Shown: piece by piece, positions 17,987 through 25,488 of the stretch
Position numbering within the stretch: position 1 is the first letter of the stretch
Layout: every line of letters starts with the position of its first letter
Origin: Aliikangiella sp. G2MR2-5
GTDB taxonomy: Bacteria; Pseudomonadota; Gammaproteobacteria; Enterobacterales; Kangiellaceae
DNA: 64,000 nt
Direction of reading: 5' to 3'
Assembly: GCF_015687155.1 (NCBI RefSeq)
Contig: NZ_JADPQF010000001.1
Span: forward strand, 1-64,000
Notes under the pieces: generated by a model
What the model was told of the DNA's origin: nothing
The model's input: only the letters and a program-made list of their open reading frames with translations
Databases searched by the model: none
Program-made: the position numbers and the translations under genes

Positions 17987-19297
17987 TTAGATAGCTATCT
18001 GGACTTTAAAACAGGCACCTTTGCTAACCTTGTTGTTAGTCAAGCTATAAGAGTAGTCATGAGATGTGAATATTTCGTTAATCAGCATAAGGCCCACTCC
18101 TTGACCACTTGTTTTTGTTGTGAAAAATGGCGTAAACAATTGTTCTTTGGTTTGTTCACTAATACCTTCGCCATCATCCTTAATAGTCAGTTCTAGCGAT
18201 TCGCTATTCATTTGTAATGATACTTCGATCAAACCATTAGAACCAATCGACTCTAAAGCGTTTTTCAAAATATTAACTAAAGCCTGCTCGATCAGGTTTG
18301 GATCTGCTTTCACGAAATAGTCATTTTCATCTGAAAATTGTATAGTGACATTTTGCTGTTTCGCCTGTGCATAAAATAAGGTTGTCAGGTTTTTTAAAAG
18401 TTTGGTCAGATTGAACCTGGATTTAATTGGTTTAGGAAGCTTGACTACATTGGCATACGCTTGCATAAAATGATTTAAACTTTTGCTTCTATCAATGACA
18501 ACGTTTAGCGCGTTACTAAAGTCCTCCTGGCTGTCTGCATCGAGCTGGGATTGATAGTTTATACAGCTTTCTAACAGAGAATTTGTGATGGCTATCGTGT
18601 TGTTAACCTCATGGGACATCAGACGGATCAATTTATCATAAGCTCGCTTTTGTGATTGTGCTATTTCACTGGTCATTTCCTGAACCATATAAAAAGAACG
18701 AGTAAAGCCGCGATCCAGGAAGCAGTGGTGACTAATTTTTAGCTGGTGGCCGTTCTCTGTCGAAAGCAGTTTTTGTGATTCAGCAGGTACATTGTTCAAC
18801 ACGCCTATTCTTTGACCGCTTAGAAGAGCCAGTTTTGAGCCAATAATTTCGTTTTCCCTGATAGCAAATAGGTATTCGGCAGCAGGATTGACCTGGCTGA
18901 TATTATTTTCGAAATCTAGTAAGACCACCCCTATCGGTGATTCCTTCATCAGTTGTTCGAATACGCTTCGCCTCTCTCCAACTTCTAGTCGTTCCTGATA
19001 AAGACGGCTCAACATCGCATTGTACTGAGTTAGCAATTTATTCAGATCTTTCTGACCAGTTTTTGTAAAGCGACTGGTGAACTCTTCCTCCTTTAGCAAG
19101 TTACTAAAAGTTTCCGAATACTCTATAGGCTCAACACCACGTCGAACCAACCAGAAATATACAAGCAGACTGGAAATGAGCACCAGTTCCGCAACAAGGA
19201 GCATACCTCCCAGTTCTTTATGAAAATACAGCGTTACTAGCAGAAAGAAAGTATGAAGAAGAGAACCAAGAAGATAGAGTTTTGTTTTTAAGCTCAA
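17987..19297 (-). CDS. Membrane sensor histidine kinase partnered with an NtrC-family regulator
   Basis: A 436-residue kinase. Two membrane helices (about 5-27 and 31-51) with almost no periplasmic loop suggest membrane-level sensing. A PAS domain (about 110-215) precedes the dimerisation domain with phospho-acceptor His229 in MSHEVNNTIA. The ATPase domain has NILKNALESIG (N box), DDGEG (G1) and FTTKTSGQGVGLML. The start overlaps the regulator gene's end by 4 bp, so translation is coupled. It is the last gene of the export operon, which allows the system to raise the level of its own sensor. The stop abuts the convergent propeller regulator. Confidence 0.92.
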   Translation of the reverse strand: MSLKTKLYLLGSLLHTFFLLVTLYFHKELGGMLLVAELVLISSLLVYFWLVRRGVEPIEYSETFSNLLKEEEFTSRFTKTGQKDLNKLLTQYNAMLSRLYQERLEVGERRSVFEQLMKESPIGVVLLDFENNISQVNPAAEYLFAIRENEIIGSKLALLSGQRIGVLNNVPAESQKLLSTENGHQLKISHHCFLDRGFTRSFYMVQEMTSEIAQSQKRAYDKLIRLMSHEVNNTIAITNSLLESCINYQSQLDADSQEDFSNALNVVIDRSKSLNHFMQAYANVVKLPKPIKSRFNLTKLLKNLTTLFYAQAKQQNVTIQFSDENDYFVKADPNLIEQALVNILKNALESIGSNGLIEVSLQMNSESLELTIKDDGEGISEQTKEQLFTPFFTTKTSGQGVGLMLINEIFTSHDYSYSLTNNKVSKGACFKVQIAI

Positions 19298-20697
19298 GGT
19301 TTTATTCCGTATTTTTCAAAGCGTCTATATAATGCTGCTCGGCTTAGTCCAAGTGCTTTAGCAACGTGAGAAACATTTTGTTGATAAGCTTCGAGTGCTT
19401 TCTCAATCATTAGTTTTTCCATATCTTCCAGAGTAAGATTTTCTGACACAAATGAGGACGTAAGTGTTTCATGTATTGCTTCTTCACTTTGATTTGTGTT
19501 CACTTGATTTTCCAGTTGATTTTGAAATGCAGCAATATCCAGAGCTTGTTTTCCAGACATCAGAACCGCTCTTTCGATAGACTGATTAAGTTCTCTGACG
19601 TTACCCGACCAGCTTTGTCCCATGAGCCACCTTTCTGCCTGTTCATCAATTTCCAGTTCTTCCATATGATAATTCTTTTCAATATTTTTAAGGTGTTTCC
19701 GGGCTAATAGTGGAATATCGCCGCGCCGTTTTCTTAATGGGGGTAAATTTAGAGTTATCAGATTCAGTCGATAAAGGAGGTCTTCGCGGAAACTACCATC
19801 TTTAACCATTTCGTAGAGATCTCGATTGGTAGCTGCTACCACTCTAACATTTACTTTTTTGGTTTTAGAGGAGCCTAAAGGTTGAAAAGATTGATCTTGC
19901 AGAACTCTGAGCAACTTGACCTGAGAAGCAGGATCAAGGTCTCCTATTTCATCCAGAAAAATAGTTCCACCATCAGCCAGTTCAAAACGGCCCTGGCGAT
20001 CCTGAAAGGCGTCGGTAAATGCGCCCTTCACATGACCAAACATTTCACTTTCAAACAAGCTAGTGCTCATCCCGCCCAAATTGACTTTCACCATCGATTT
20101 GTGGGAGCGCTTAGAGTTTTGGTGAATGGCATTGGCAATAACTTCTTTTCCTGTGCCGCTTTCGCCTAAAATGAGAACAGAGGCATCTGTTTTAGCTACT
20201 CTACCGATAGTAGAGAGTATTTCAACTATTTGTGGGTCTTCACCGACAATATCTGAAAATTGATTTTGTGCGTCCAGTTCGCTTCTATTGGCGACACTTT
20301 GTTGAGGACGTTGTAAGTCGAGACAGGTGTTAATGATTCGGAGCAGTTGTTGATTGTCCCATGGTTTGGTCACAAAGTCGGCTGCTCCGGCTTTAATTCC
20401 GTTGACTGCAAGCTCAATTGACCCCCAGGCCGTCATTAAGACAACCGGAATACCAGGGAAGCTAGTTTGAATTTTCTCCAGAAGTTCCATACCTTCTTCA
20501 CCACTGGTATTGCGAGAAAAATTCATGTCCTGAATAATCAGGTCAACAGAATGACTGGCTAGTTGAGCCAGTGCTTCCTCTGGTCTGGAAGCTGTAATCG
20601 CACCAAAACCATTTTGTTTTAGTAATAGTGCGATAGATGTCGTTACAGAGATATCATCGTCAACTAAAAGTATTTTAAAATTTGTTTGACTTCTCAA
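19294..20697 (-). CDS. NtrC-family sigma-54-dependent response regulator
   Basis: A 467-residue enhancer-binding protein. The receiver domain (1-120) has acidic pocket DDD and phospho-acceptor Asp57. The AAA+ domain (about 150-380) contains Walker A GESGTGKE, the sigma-54 contact loop written GAFTDA instead of the usual GAFTGA, and Walker B FLDEIGDL. The Fis-type helix-turn-helix is at the C-terminus (VAKALGLSRAALYRRFEKYG). It is encoded between permease and kinase. Together with the -24/-12 promoter and the paired dyads upstream of the operon, it most likely activates its own operon; that link is an inference. Confidence 0.93.
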   Translation of the reverse strand: MRSQTNFKILLVDDDISVTTSIALLLKQNGFGAITASRPEEALAQLASHSVDLIIQDMNFSRNTSGEEGMELLEKIQTSFPGIPVVLMTAWGSIELAVNGIKAGAADFVTKPWDNQQLLRIINTCLDLQRPQQSVANRSELDAQNQFSDIVGEDPQIVEILSTIGRVAKTDASVLILGESGTGKEVIANAIHQNSKRSHKSMVKVNLGGMSTSLFESEMFGHVKGAFTDAFQDRQGRFELADGGTIFLDEIGDLDPASQVKLLRVLQDQSFQPLGSSKTKKVNVRVVAATNRDLYEMVKDGSFREDLLYRLNLITLNLPPLRKRRGDIPLLARKHLKNIEKNYHMEELEIDEQAERWLMGQSWSGNVRELNQSIERAVLMSGKQALDIAAFQNQLENQVNTNQSEEAIHETLTSSFVSENLTLEDMEKLMIEKALEAYQQNVSHVAKALGLSRAALYRRFEKYGIKP

Positions 20698-20765
20698 TTT
20701 AAATATCCTGATGTTCAGGGGGTAACTTTACTTGTTAAACAATTTTGTCCGGCCAAGTAAATTTC

Positions 20766-21962
20766 CTATTCATAGTGTAGGGCCATAGCTGGAGTATAGG
20801 TAGTTGCAACCTTTCCCGGGTAGTAGGCACACACGAATGAAAGTAAAAGCATAAAAAATACTGAAACGATGGCGGCAGTTGTAAACAGAGTCCAGTTAAG
20901 TTCAGGTAATACACCTAATAAGGGGAGTTGGATCAATAACAGCAAGGCAATAGTTATCCCCAAACTACAGATTACAGCCAGTTCTCCGATAACCTGTCTA
21001 TGAATCATGGACGCTGTCGCTCCTAATGCTCGCCTAAGTCCAATTTCCTGAGTACGGCGAGATACATTCTGCCACAAAACGCCAAGAAGTCCCATGCCAA
21101 CCATGATTATCAGAAAAAATGCTATTACTGCAAAAATTGCTATCGGTATTATTGTTTCCATCAATTGTGAGTGCCTGCTTTGCTCCAGGCTTCTGGCAAA
21201 GTAGTCCCATTGAGGGTTAATATTTCTGAGCAGACTGATTATCTTTGCTTCGAATTCCGGAGTAACTTTCTGATTGAGTTTAAGATGTAGTCTTTCGTTT
21301 CCCTTTCCTGAATCCTGAGCCAAATCGAATCGTTCAATAAGGTAGGGAACGGGTTCTGATAACTCGCCGAACTGTTTAAAGTCTTTGATCACACCAACAA
21401 CTCGCATTTCTTTTGCTGGCTGTTCCTGTTGCTCAGTACTGGCGACATTTTTTCCGATAATAGACTCTCCTGGGTAAAACTCATCCGCAAACAGCTGGTT
21501 AACAACTACCGCAGTATAGGATTGTCCAGCATCTTGATTACCAAACCAGCGCCCTTCACTGATTGTCATACCCATCGCCTGGGCTGATCTGTCGTCCATT
21601 CTGTTTTTATTAAAGAAGAGCTCTTTATCATCAACTTTATAGTTAGTTTTCCAGGACCAAAAAGTAAATACCGGCAGAGATATCACATGAACACTGTCTA
21701 CTTCCGGCAACTGTTCAAGAGCCGTCACCATTTGCTGGATGGTTGGCCTGTCCTTTTCCTGGTTCCATTCTTCAGGGTTGTCAATTCTTATCCACCAGAT
21801 ATCTTCGTACTGATAGCCGAGAGGCTGATGATAAAGCCAGGTATAGCGAATACTGATTGCTGCAAGGGCAAAAACTACTATGAAGGATATCGCTACTTCG
21901 ATAGTTATTAGCGCGTTTTTGCTTTTTCGATTCCACAACATCTTAAATATATGGCCCAGCAT
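20766..21962 (-). CDS. FtsX/MacB-type ABC transporter permease, second copy
   Basis: A 398-residue permease with one N-terminal membrane helix (about 18-42), a large extracytoplasmic MacB_PCD domain (about 45-265) and three C-terminal helices (about 280-395). The conserved cytoplasmic SRRTQEIGLRRALGA motif is typical of FtsX-like permeases. It differs clearly from the neighbouring permease, so the pair probably forms a heterodimer. It follows that gene by 1 bp. A 68-bp gap separates it from the regulator gene and contains the small dyad CCTGATGTTCAGG at 20707-20719. Confidence 0.9.
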   Translation of the reverse strand: MLGHIFKMLWNRKSKNALITIEVAISFIVVFALAAISIRYTWLYHQPLGYQYEDIWWIRIDNPEEWNQEKDRPTIQQMVTALEQLPEVDSVHVISLPVFTFWSWKTNYKVDDKELFFNKNRMDDRSAQAMGMTISEGRWFGNQDAGQSYTAVVVNQLFADEFYPGESIIGKNVASTEQQEQPAKEMRVVGVIKDFKQFGELSEPVPYLIERFDLAQDSGKGNERLHLKLNQKVTPEFEAKIISLLRNINPQWDYFARSLEQSRHSQLMETIIPIAIFAVIAFFLIIMVGMGLLGVLWQNVSRRTQEIGLRRALGATASMIHRQVIGELAVICSLGITIALLLLIQLPLLGVLPELNWTLFTTAAIVSVFFMLLLSFVCAYYPGKVATTYTPAMALHYE

Positions 21963-21963
21963 T

Positions 21964-23223
21964 CTAATTACCTCCTTTTAATGAAAGTGCAGGATTAAGT
22001 CGTGACATTTTAATTGCCGGATAAGTTCCAGAAAGTAAACTCATCACTACTATTGCTAATAACCCCCAGGCGAAGAAACGAAAATTAAATGCAATATCCA
22101 AAAAAGGTAATATTCCACTGAGTTCAATTGCCTGAATAATTAAATAGGTTAGCGTCATGGCGACCAGTCCGCCGATTAAAGTTAGTAACATATTTTCAAT
22201 AACAAACTGAGAAATGAGCTGATTCGAAGAAGCACCAAAAGCTTTTCTGACGCCTATTTCTGAAGCTCTTTCGTAAATTCTACTGATATTAATGTTAATC
22301 ATGTTAATGCTGGGCAGCGTCATAAATACCAGGGTAAAGACTGTTAACAAAGTAATTAATATTCCAACACCACTTTTGTATTCGTACTCGTAAGTACCTG
22401 CAAACATATCACTTGCTACAGCTTCGAGCTTAGTATAAGCGCCTGCATAGGCTTCGCTGTAATCGTGTCTCCTGGAAATTTGCAGGTTATTTTTAAGCTG
22501 ATCGACAAACTCTTGTTGTATTGCTGTAATTTTATTGGAATCTGAGTGATAAAGAATTGCAAGCCAATTATCCATTTCATGTAATTGATAAGCGGTTGAA
22601 GTCATCGTAGTGTATGGAAGCCAGGCATTTGCAAAGGCAATGTTTTCAATTGCTGAAACATTATCGACTATTCCAATAATCGTAAACTGTTGTTCTCCCA
22701 GCATTAGATTTTTTCCTAGCGCCGAGGCTGCATCTTTAAAGTGAGAAAGAGCTGTATTCAGATCTATGACGACAGCCATATCTCCGCGTTCTATTTCCTC
22801 ATCATTAAAAGGTCGTCCCTGAATAAAGTTGAAATCGAGTACTTTCCAGTAGTTTGCGTCAGTATAACGAGTTTTATAGCTGAATTTTTTATTCTCTTTA
22901 AAAGTATTGGTGTGTTGAACAACTGTAGCGTAAGAGACTAACTCCGGAAGTTTGAGCAGGTTGATATTATTATTCAGAAATCTAAAACCAGGTCTTCCTG
23001 AATTAGTATTAGAGTGATCATCATTGGTTAGAGTCAGCCTTTCAAAAGTAACAAAGTTAGAGGCATTTTTTTCTGGACCGCTAGGATAGATATATCCATT
23101 GAGTAAAGTCAGGGCTAGCATAACGACTGTAAGCGTAATACTGATACCAAAGAGATTGACAAATGTAAAAAATTTTCGTCTCAAAAAAACTTTCCACGCG
23201 ACCATAATATAGTTTTTAAGCAT
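21964..23223 (-). CDS. FtsX/MacB-type ABC transporter permease, first copy
   Basis: A 419-residue permease with an N-terminal helix (about 18-42), a MacB_PCD periplasmic domain (about 60-280) and three C-terminal helices. ISRIYERASEIGVRKAFGAS is the FtsX coupling motif. Paired with the second permease and the LolD/MacB-like ATPase it should form a mechanotransmission-type exporter acting with the HlyD-like adaptor. ATG 23223 follows AAGGAG. Cargo unknown; related systems export peptides, antibiotics or lipoproteins. Confidence 0.9.
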   Translation of the reverse strand: MLKNYIMVAWKVFLRRKFFTFVNLFGISITLTVVMLALTLLNGYIYPSGPEKNASNFVTFERLTLTNDDHSNTNSGRPGFRFLNNNINLLKLPELVSYATVVQHTNTFKENKKFSYKTRYTDANYWKVLDFNFIQGRPFNDEEIERGDMAVVIDLNTALSHFKDAASALGKNLMLGEQQFTIIGIVDNVSAIENIAFANAWLPYTTMTSTAYQLHEMDNWLAILYHSDSNKITAIQQEFVDQLKNNLQISRRHDYSEAYAGAYTKLEAVASDMFAGTYEYEYKSGVGILITLLTVFTLVFMTLPSINMININISRIYERASEIGVRKAFGASSNQLISQFVIENMLLTLIGGLVAMTLTYLIIQAIELSGILPFLDIAFNFRFFAWGLLAIVVMSLLSGTYPAIKMSRLNPALSLKGGN

Positions 23224-23233
23224 TTAAATCTCC

Positions 23234-23899
23234 TTATTGAACGAGCTGGCCGTCAAATACACGGATAGTTTTTTCTGTTCTACTGGCCATGGCGTCGTCA
23301 TGTGTTACCATCACAATCGTTGTATTGTCCTGTTGGTTTAAGGTTTCCAGTAGCTTCATAATTTCGTCACCCATATGGCTATCGAGATTTCCTGTAGGCT
23401 CGTCAGCGAGAATTAGTTCTGGCTCACCAACGATCGCTCGGGCTATTGCAACTCGCTGTTGTTGTCCACCCGATAACTGAGAAGGATAGTGATTGGTTCG
23501 GGCTTTTAATCCCACTTTTTCTATTGCTCTTTCGGCGAGTTTTCTTCTCTCTTTTGCCGAAATATTTCTGTACAAAAGAGGTAACTCTACGTTATCAATC
23601 ACTCTTAAGTCTTGAACCAGATGAAAACTCTGAAAGATGAATCCGATTTTTTCATTGCGCAGCTTGGCGATTGATTTGTCCTTGTACGAAGAAATTGAAC
23701 TTCCGTTGATTTCTATCTGACCGTCGCACGGTTTGTCTAACAAACCTATCATATTCAGCAATGTGCTTTTTCCACAGCCAGATGGGCCCATGATAGAAAC
23801 AAAGCTACCTTTGTCTATTTTTAGATTGATGTCGTTTAACGCGATAGTTTCTATCTGGTCTGTTCGATAGGTTTTTCTTAAGTTGGTAACTTTGATCAT
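23234..23899 (-). CDS. ABC transporter ATPase, LolD/MacB class
   Basis: A 221-residue nucleotide-binding subunit with Walker [10 protein letters not shown] (about 38-46), Q-loop FQSFHL, signature LSGGQQQR (about 141-148), Walker B LILADEP and H-loop VTHD. Length and sequence match LolD/MacB/FtsE-type ATPases that drive FtsX-like permeases. AAGGAAA precedes ATG 23899. It is encoded between adaptor and permeases with short gaps, so a four-component exporter is clear. Confidence 0.94.
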   Translation of the reverse strand: MIKVTNLRKTYRTDQIETIALNDINLKIDKGSFVSIMGPSGCGKSTLLNMIGLLDKPCDGQIEINGSSISSYKDKSIAKLRNEKIGFIFQSFHLVQDLRVIDNVELPLLYRNISAKERRKLAERAIEKVGLKARTNHYPSQLSGGQQQRVAIARAIVGEPELILADEPTGNLDSHMGDEIMKLLETLNQQDNTTIVMVTHDDAMASRTEKTIRVFDGQLVQ

Positions 23900-23931
23900 A
23901 AGAGTTTCCTTGTTTTAAAAGTGCAAATTTT

Positions 23932-25176
23932 TTAGTTGACCTGGATTTTATCGAGATGAATATAATCAGATATATCGGAAATGATTATTTCATCTCCCGG
24001 AGATAGTCCGTCAATGACTTGGTATTGCTGTCTATCTGAAGCGCCAAAAAGTACCGATTTTTTATAAGCGGTAGTATCCTTGATCACGAAAACATCATGC
24101 TTTCCGCTCCCGTTTATAAATGGTCCCTTAGCAATGGTGTGAACATTGCTGAGTTGCTCGGTAATTAATCTGACATCTACGCGAAGATTATTTTTTAGCG
24201 GTAAGTCAGAGATATCTTCCAGGTCTATGATGAGTGACATGACCCCGTTTTCGATGGTGGGGGATAGTGTGGCAAGTCTTCCTGTAAGACGTTGTTCTTT
24301 GTAGTATATATCTGCGGTCATTCCCGACACCAATTGCGATGCATAGAAATCGGATAGCGTCGCTTTAACTTTGAAGTGATTGGTATCAGCAATTCTTGCT
24401 AGTGGCTCAGTTTTATTGACACTTGCGCCTTCTTCATTTTTAAGCCAGCTGAGCACACCAGCTCTGGGGGCACGAACAATTGCTGAGTCGAGTAGGTGTT
24501 GTTTTTCTTCAAGCTCTTTGTGTAATATGGATTTCTCCAGTTCGAGCGCTGCTATTTCTGCCTGGCTTGATTGGCGTAGGTCACTTTTCGACTGATTTAG
24601 CTGAGTGATTTCTATCTCTGTTCGCTTTACATTAAGTTTTGCCTCCAGTAAATCTTGCTCCGCAGTAGCGCCATTATTACGCAGTAGATGAAGTCTGGAT
24701 TCTCTGGCTTTTCTACTTTCCAGATCGACTTCTAAAAGTGCCAGGCGACTATTGATATCATTCAGATCTTTGCTCAGTCTCAAAGATGCAGATTGAATAA
24801 GCTGATCTTTTAACGCAAGCTTTTCCTGGAGTTTAATCACAGAAGCGTTTACTTGACGTGTATCCAGTTCCATAATCAAATCGCCTTTCTCCACATATTG
24901 ACCTGCCTGAGCAGATAATTTGAGGATCCGGCTTTCCAATAAGCTGTTGATGGTTTCAACGGACCTGGGAACTAACACGCCACTGGCTCTAATACTGGCT
25001 TTAATATTTCCCTGTTGTACGGTTGCTGTTCTAATTTGCGAGCGCTCAACCGATGGAGTAATTAGCCAGCGCAGATAAATGAATAGCAGCACAATCATAA
25101 TCACAGCTGCAATCAGTTTTAAGCGGCCTATGATTTGCAATCTTTGGGTTTCATTTTGGGGAATTGGTCTGTCCAA
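23932..25176 (-). CDS. HlyD/MacA-like periplasmic adaptor of the export system
   Basis: A 414-residue membrane-fusion protein with one N-terminal membrane helix (about 20-40), a biotinyl-lipoyl half-motif (GVLVPRSVETINSL), a long coiled coil (about 100-210) and a beta-barrel with the second lipoyl half (VRAPRAGVLSWLKNEEG). It should bridge the permeases to an outer-membrane factor, which is not encoded here. The frame is open to TTG 25236, but that region is the sigma-54 promoter itself. TTG 25176 is preferred because GGAG sits seven bases upstream and the protein then starts DRPIPQNE, as adaptors of this group do. Confidence 0.88.
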   Translation of the reverse strand: MDRPIPQNETQRLQIIGRLKLIAAVIMIVLLFIYLRWLITPSVERSQIRTATVQQGNIKASIRASGVLVPRSVETINSLLESRILKLSAQAGQYVEKGDLIMELDTRQVNASVIKLQEKLALKDQLIQSASLRLSKDLNDINSRLALLEVDLESRKARESRLHLLRNNGATAEQDLLEAKLNVKRTEIEITQLNQSKSDLRQSSQAEIAALELEKSILHKELEEKQHLLDSAIVRAPRAGVLSWLKNEEGASVNKTEPLARIADTNHFKVKATLSDFYASQLVSGMTADIYYKEQRLTGRLATLSPTIENGVMSLIIDLEDISDLPLKNNLRVDVRLITEQLSNVHTIAKGPFINGSGKHDVFVIKDTTAYKKSVLFGASDRQQYQVIDGLSPGDEIIISDISDYIHLDKIQVN

Positions 25177-25219
25177 TCTCTCACTCCGGAACGCTGAACG
25201 AATTATTTGTAGCACTACT

Positions 25220-25235
25220 AGCAGAATAAGTGCCA
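25220..25235 (-). promoter_or_regulatory. Sigma-54 (-24/-12) promoter of the export operon
   Basis: Read on the minus strand, TGGCACTTATTCTGCT matches the consensus TGGCAC-N5-TTGCW at all but one position, with GG and GC exactly 10 nt apart. Initiation about 12 nt past the GC would fall near 25210, giving a leader of about 34 nt before TTG 25176. The operon encodes an NtrC-family activator. The element sits within the frame's longest possible extension, which argues against that longer start. Confidence 0.7.
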
Positions 25236-25282
25236 ACTTTTTAATTTAATATAAATCTAATAAATACAAGCAGTTATGATTG

Positions 25283-25296
25283 TCTGACTAGTCAGA
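25283..25296. promoter_or_regulatory. 14-bp perfect palindrome TCTGACTAGTCAGA
   Basis: Perfect self-complementary site between the sigma-54 promoter and the paired dyads. It may bind another dimeric regulator or be incidental. It does not resemble the GTTC-N6-GAAC sites. Confidence 0.35.
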
Positions 25297-25308
25297 GAAA
25301 GTTTCGCT

Positions 25309-25364
25309 GTTCATTTGTGAACACCTGGTTTCATCTCGAGCCGTGCGGCTGTTCGGAATCGAAC
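25309..25364. promoter_or_regulatory. Two enhancer-like dyads GTTC-N6-GAAC, 42 bp apart
   Basis: GTTCATTTGTGAAC (25309-25322) and GTTCGGAATCGAAC (25351-25364) share arms, flanks (GCT before, AYC after) and centres exactly 42 bp apart, four helical turns. They lie about 105 and 147 bp upstream of the predicted sigma-54 start, the usual range for NtrC-family enhancers. Binding by the operon's own regulator is inferred. Confidence 0.65.
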
Positions 25365-25488
25365 ATCTGTTCTCAAAGCTCTGGTTTATATCGCAAGTTT
25401 GACTAACTATTAATTTTTTGAGCGTATTCTCTTATTGAGATTATACTTAAGGAGAATAGTCGTAGAAGGGGGAGTCGTAGGTGTGTTT

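Noticed and set aside
25321-25480. Second sigma-54 promoter facing the GspE-like gene
   Set aside because: GG and GC pairs here are 8 or 11 nt apart, not 10.
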